This document shows, piece after piece, positions 4,883 through 5,024 of a stretch of 5,024 nucleotides of DNA. The position numbers and the translations under genes are program-made. Position 1 is the first letter of the stretch. Every line of letters starts with the position of its first letter. The notes under the pieces were generated by a model that searched no databases, was not told where the DNA came from, and saw only the letters and a list, made by a program, of their open reading frames with translations. This stretch comes from Legionella genomosp. 1 (lineage in GTDB: Bacteria; Pseudomonadota; Gammaproteobacteria; Legionellales; Legionellaceae): the NCBI GenBank assembly GCA_945865355.1, contig CAMBDN010000193.1:1-5024 (forward strand). The letters are read 5' to 3'.

Positions 4883-5024
4883 CCGGTTAATTAACTGCAC
4901 TCTTCTCCGGCATAATGAGATTAGGTAAGCTACGCATATCAGTTAACAATGAGGGGTCAATGTTATAAGGAAGAAGGTGCTCCAGCTGTTCTATAGTGCT
5001 GGCTTGGCGGATATGAGTAAGCAC
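4865..5024 (-). mobile_element. IS66-like insertion sequence, one end (rest outside window)
   Basis: From 4865 the sequence reads GTAAGTAACTTAATG, which agrees with the GTAAG start typical of IS66-family ends, and it marks exactly where similarity to UmuC ceases. The element's transposase runs toward this end on the - strand and stops 22 bp inside it. The other end and the 8-bp target duplication expected for IS66 lie outside the window. Confidence 0.55.
4887..5024 (-). CDS. IS66-family-like transposase (TnpC), C-terminal fragment
   Basis: On the - strand the last 138 bases are fully open and encode 45 residues ending at TAA (4889-4887). The sequence VLTHIRQASTIEQLEHLLPYNID resembles the end of IS66 TnpC proteins, where a helix of the type L-x-x-[IL]-x-x-A-x-T-[IV]-E-x-[IL]-E-x-L precedes LLPWN; here it is LLPYN (17-21). 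The remaining tail is SLLTDMRSLPNLIMPEKSAVN. The catalytic region and the accessory tnpA and tnpB genes would lie beyond the window. The gene is convergent with umuC, with only 4 bp between the two stops, as expected if umuC was cut by insertion of this element. The family call rests on a short tail and is moderate. Confidence 0.6.
   Translation of the reverse strand: MLTHIRQASTIEQLEHLLPYNIDPSLLTDMRSLPNLIMPEKSAVN

Noticed and set aside
4887..4898. Frameshift explaining the short UmuC
   Set aside because: No alternative frame downstream of 4864 restores UmuC-like sequence; all stop quickly, and the opposing strand encodes a transposase tail, so insertion fits better.

Overview
The window is an AT-rich accessory segment of a gammaproteobacterium. 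Legionella or a close relative is the best guess. This rests on a CE-clan-type cysteine protease candidate with an acidic, Dot/Icm-like C-terminus, a GAGRP-type UmuD, and the general base and codon composition. The assignment is an inference, because no RNA gene or other lineage marker is present. Transposase fragments at both ends indicate a plasmid or genomic island.

Layout. Positions 1-186 encode the C-terminal tail of a DDE transposase on the + strand, cut by the window edge. They are followed by a start-less open frame (207-350) that looks like the 3' remnant of an interrupted gene. Next is an overlapping gene pair. The first gene (417-1169) encodes a Sec-exported protein of a conserved uncharacterised family. 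The second (1162-2031) encodes a 289-residue protein with the His/Asp/Gln/Cys pattern of CE-clan (Ulp1/YopJ/SidE-DUB-like) cysteine peptidases. The next 463 bp are non-coding and hold a 166-bp block bounded by 19-bp near-perfect inverted repeats with a dyad near its centre, then a good sigma70-type promoter. That promoter precedes a 125-residue hypothetical ORF interrupted near its 3' end by a perfect 18-bp inverted repeat around a 6-bp centre. A 61-residue DUF4169-like gene follows (2915-3100).

The right third is a umuDC operon (3324-3848 and 3848-4882, start and stop codons overlapping) behind a near-consensus promoter and without a recognisable LexA box. UmuD has an intact cleavage site and Ser/Lys dyad. 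UmuC keeps its polymerase catalytic residues but stops at 344 residues, about 80 short of E. coli UmuC. The truncation point coincides with a GTAAG end and, 4 bp after the umuC stop, with the C-terminus of an opposing IS66-like transposase. An IS66-family insertion therefore probably removed the clamp-binding C-terminal tail.

The most interesting items are the candidate CE-clan enzyme paired with a secreted partner, the two unexplained inverted-repeat structures, and the IS-truncated Pol V homologue.
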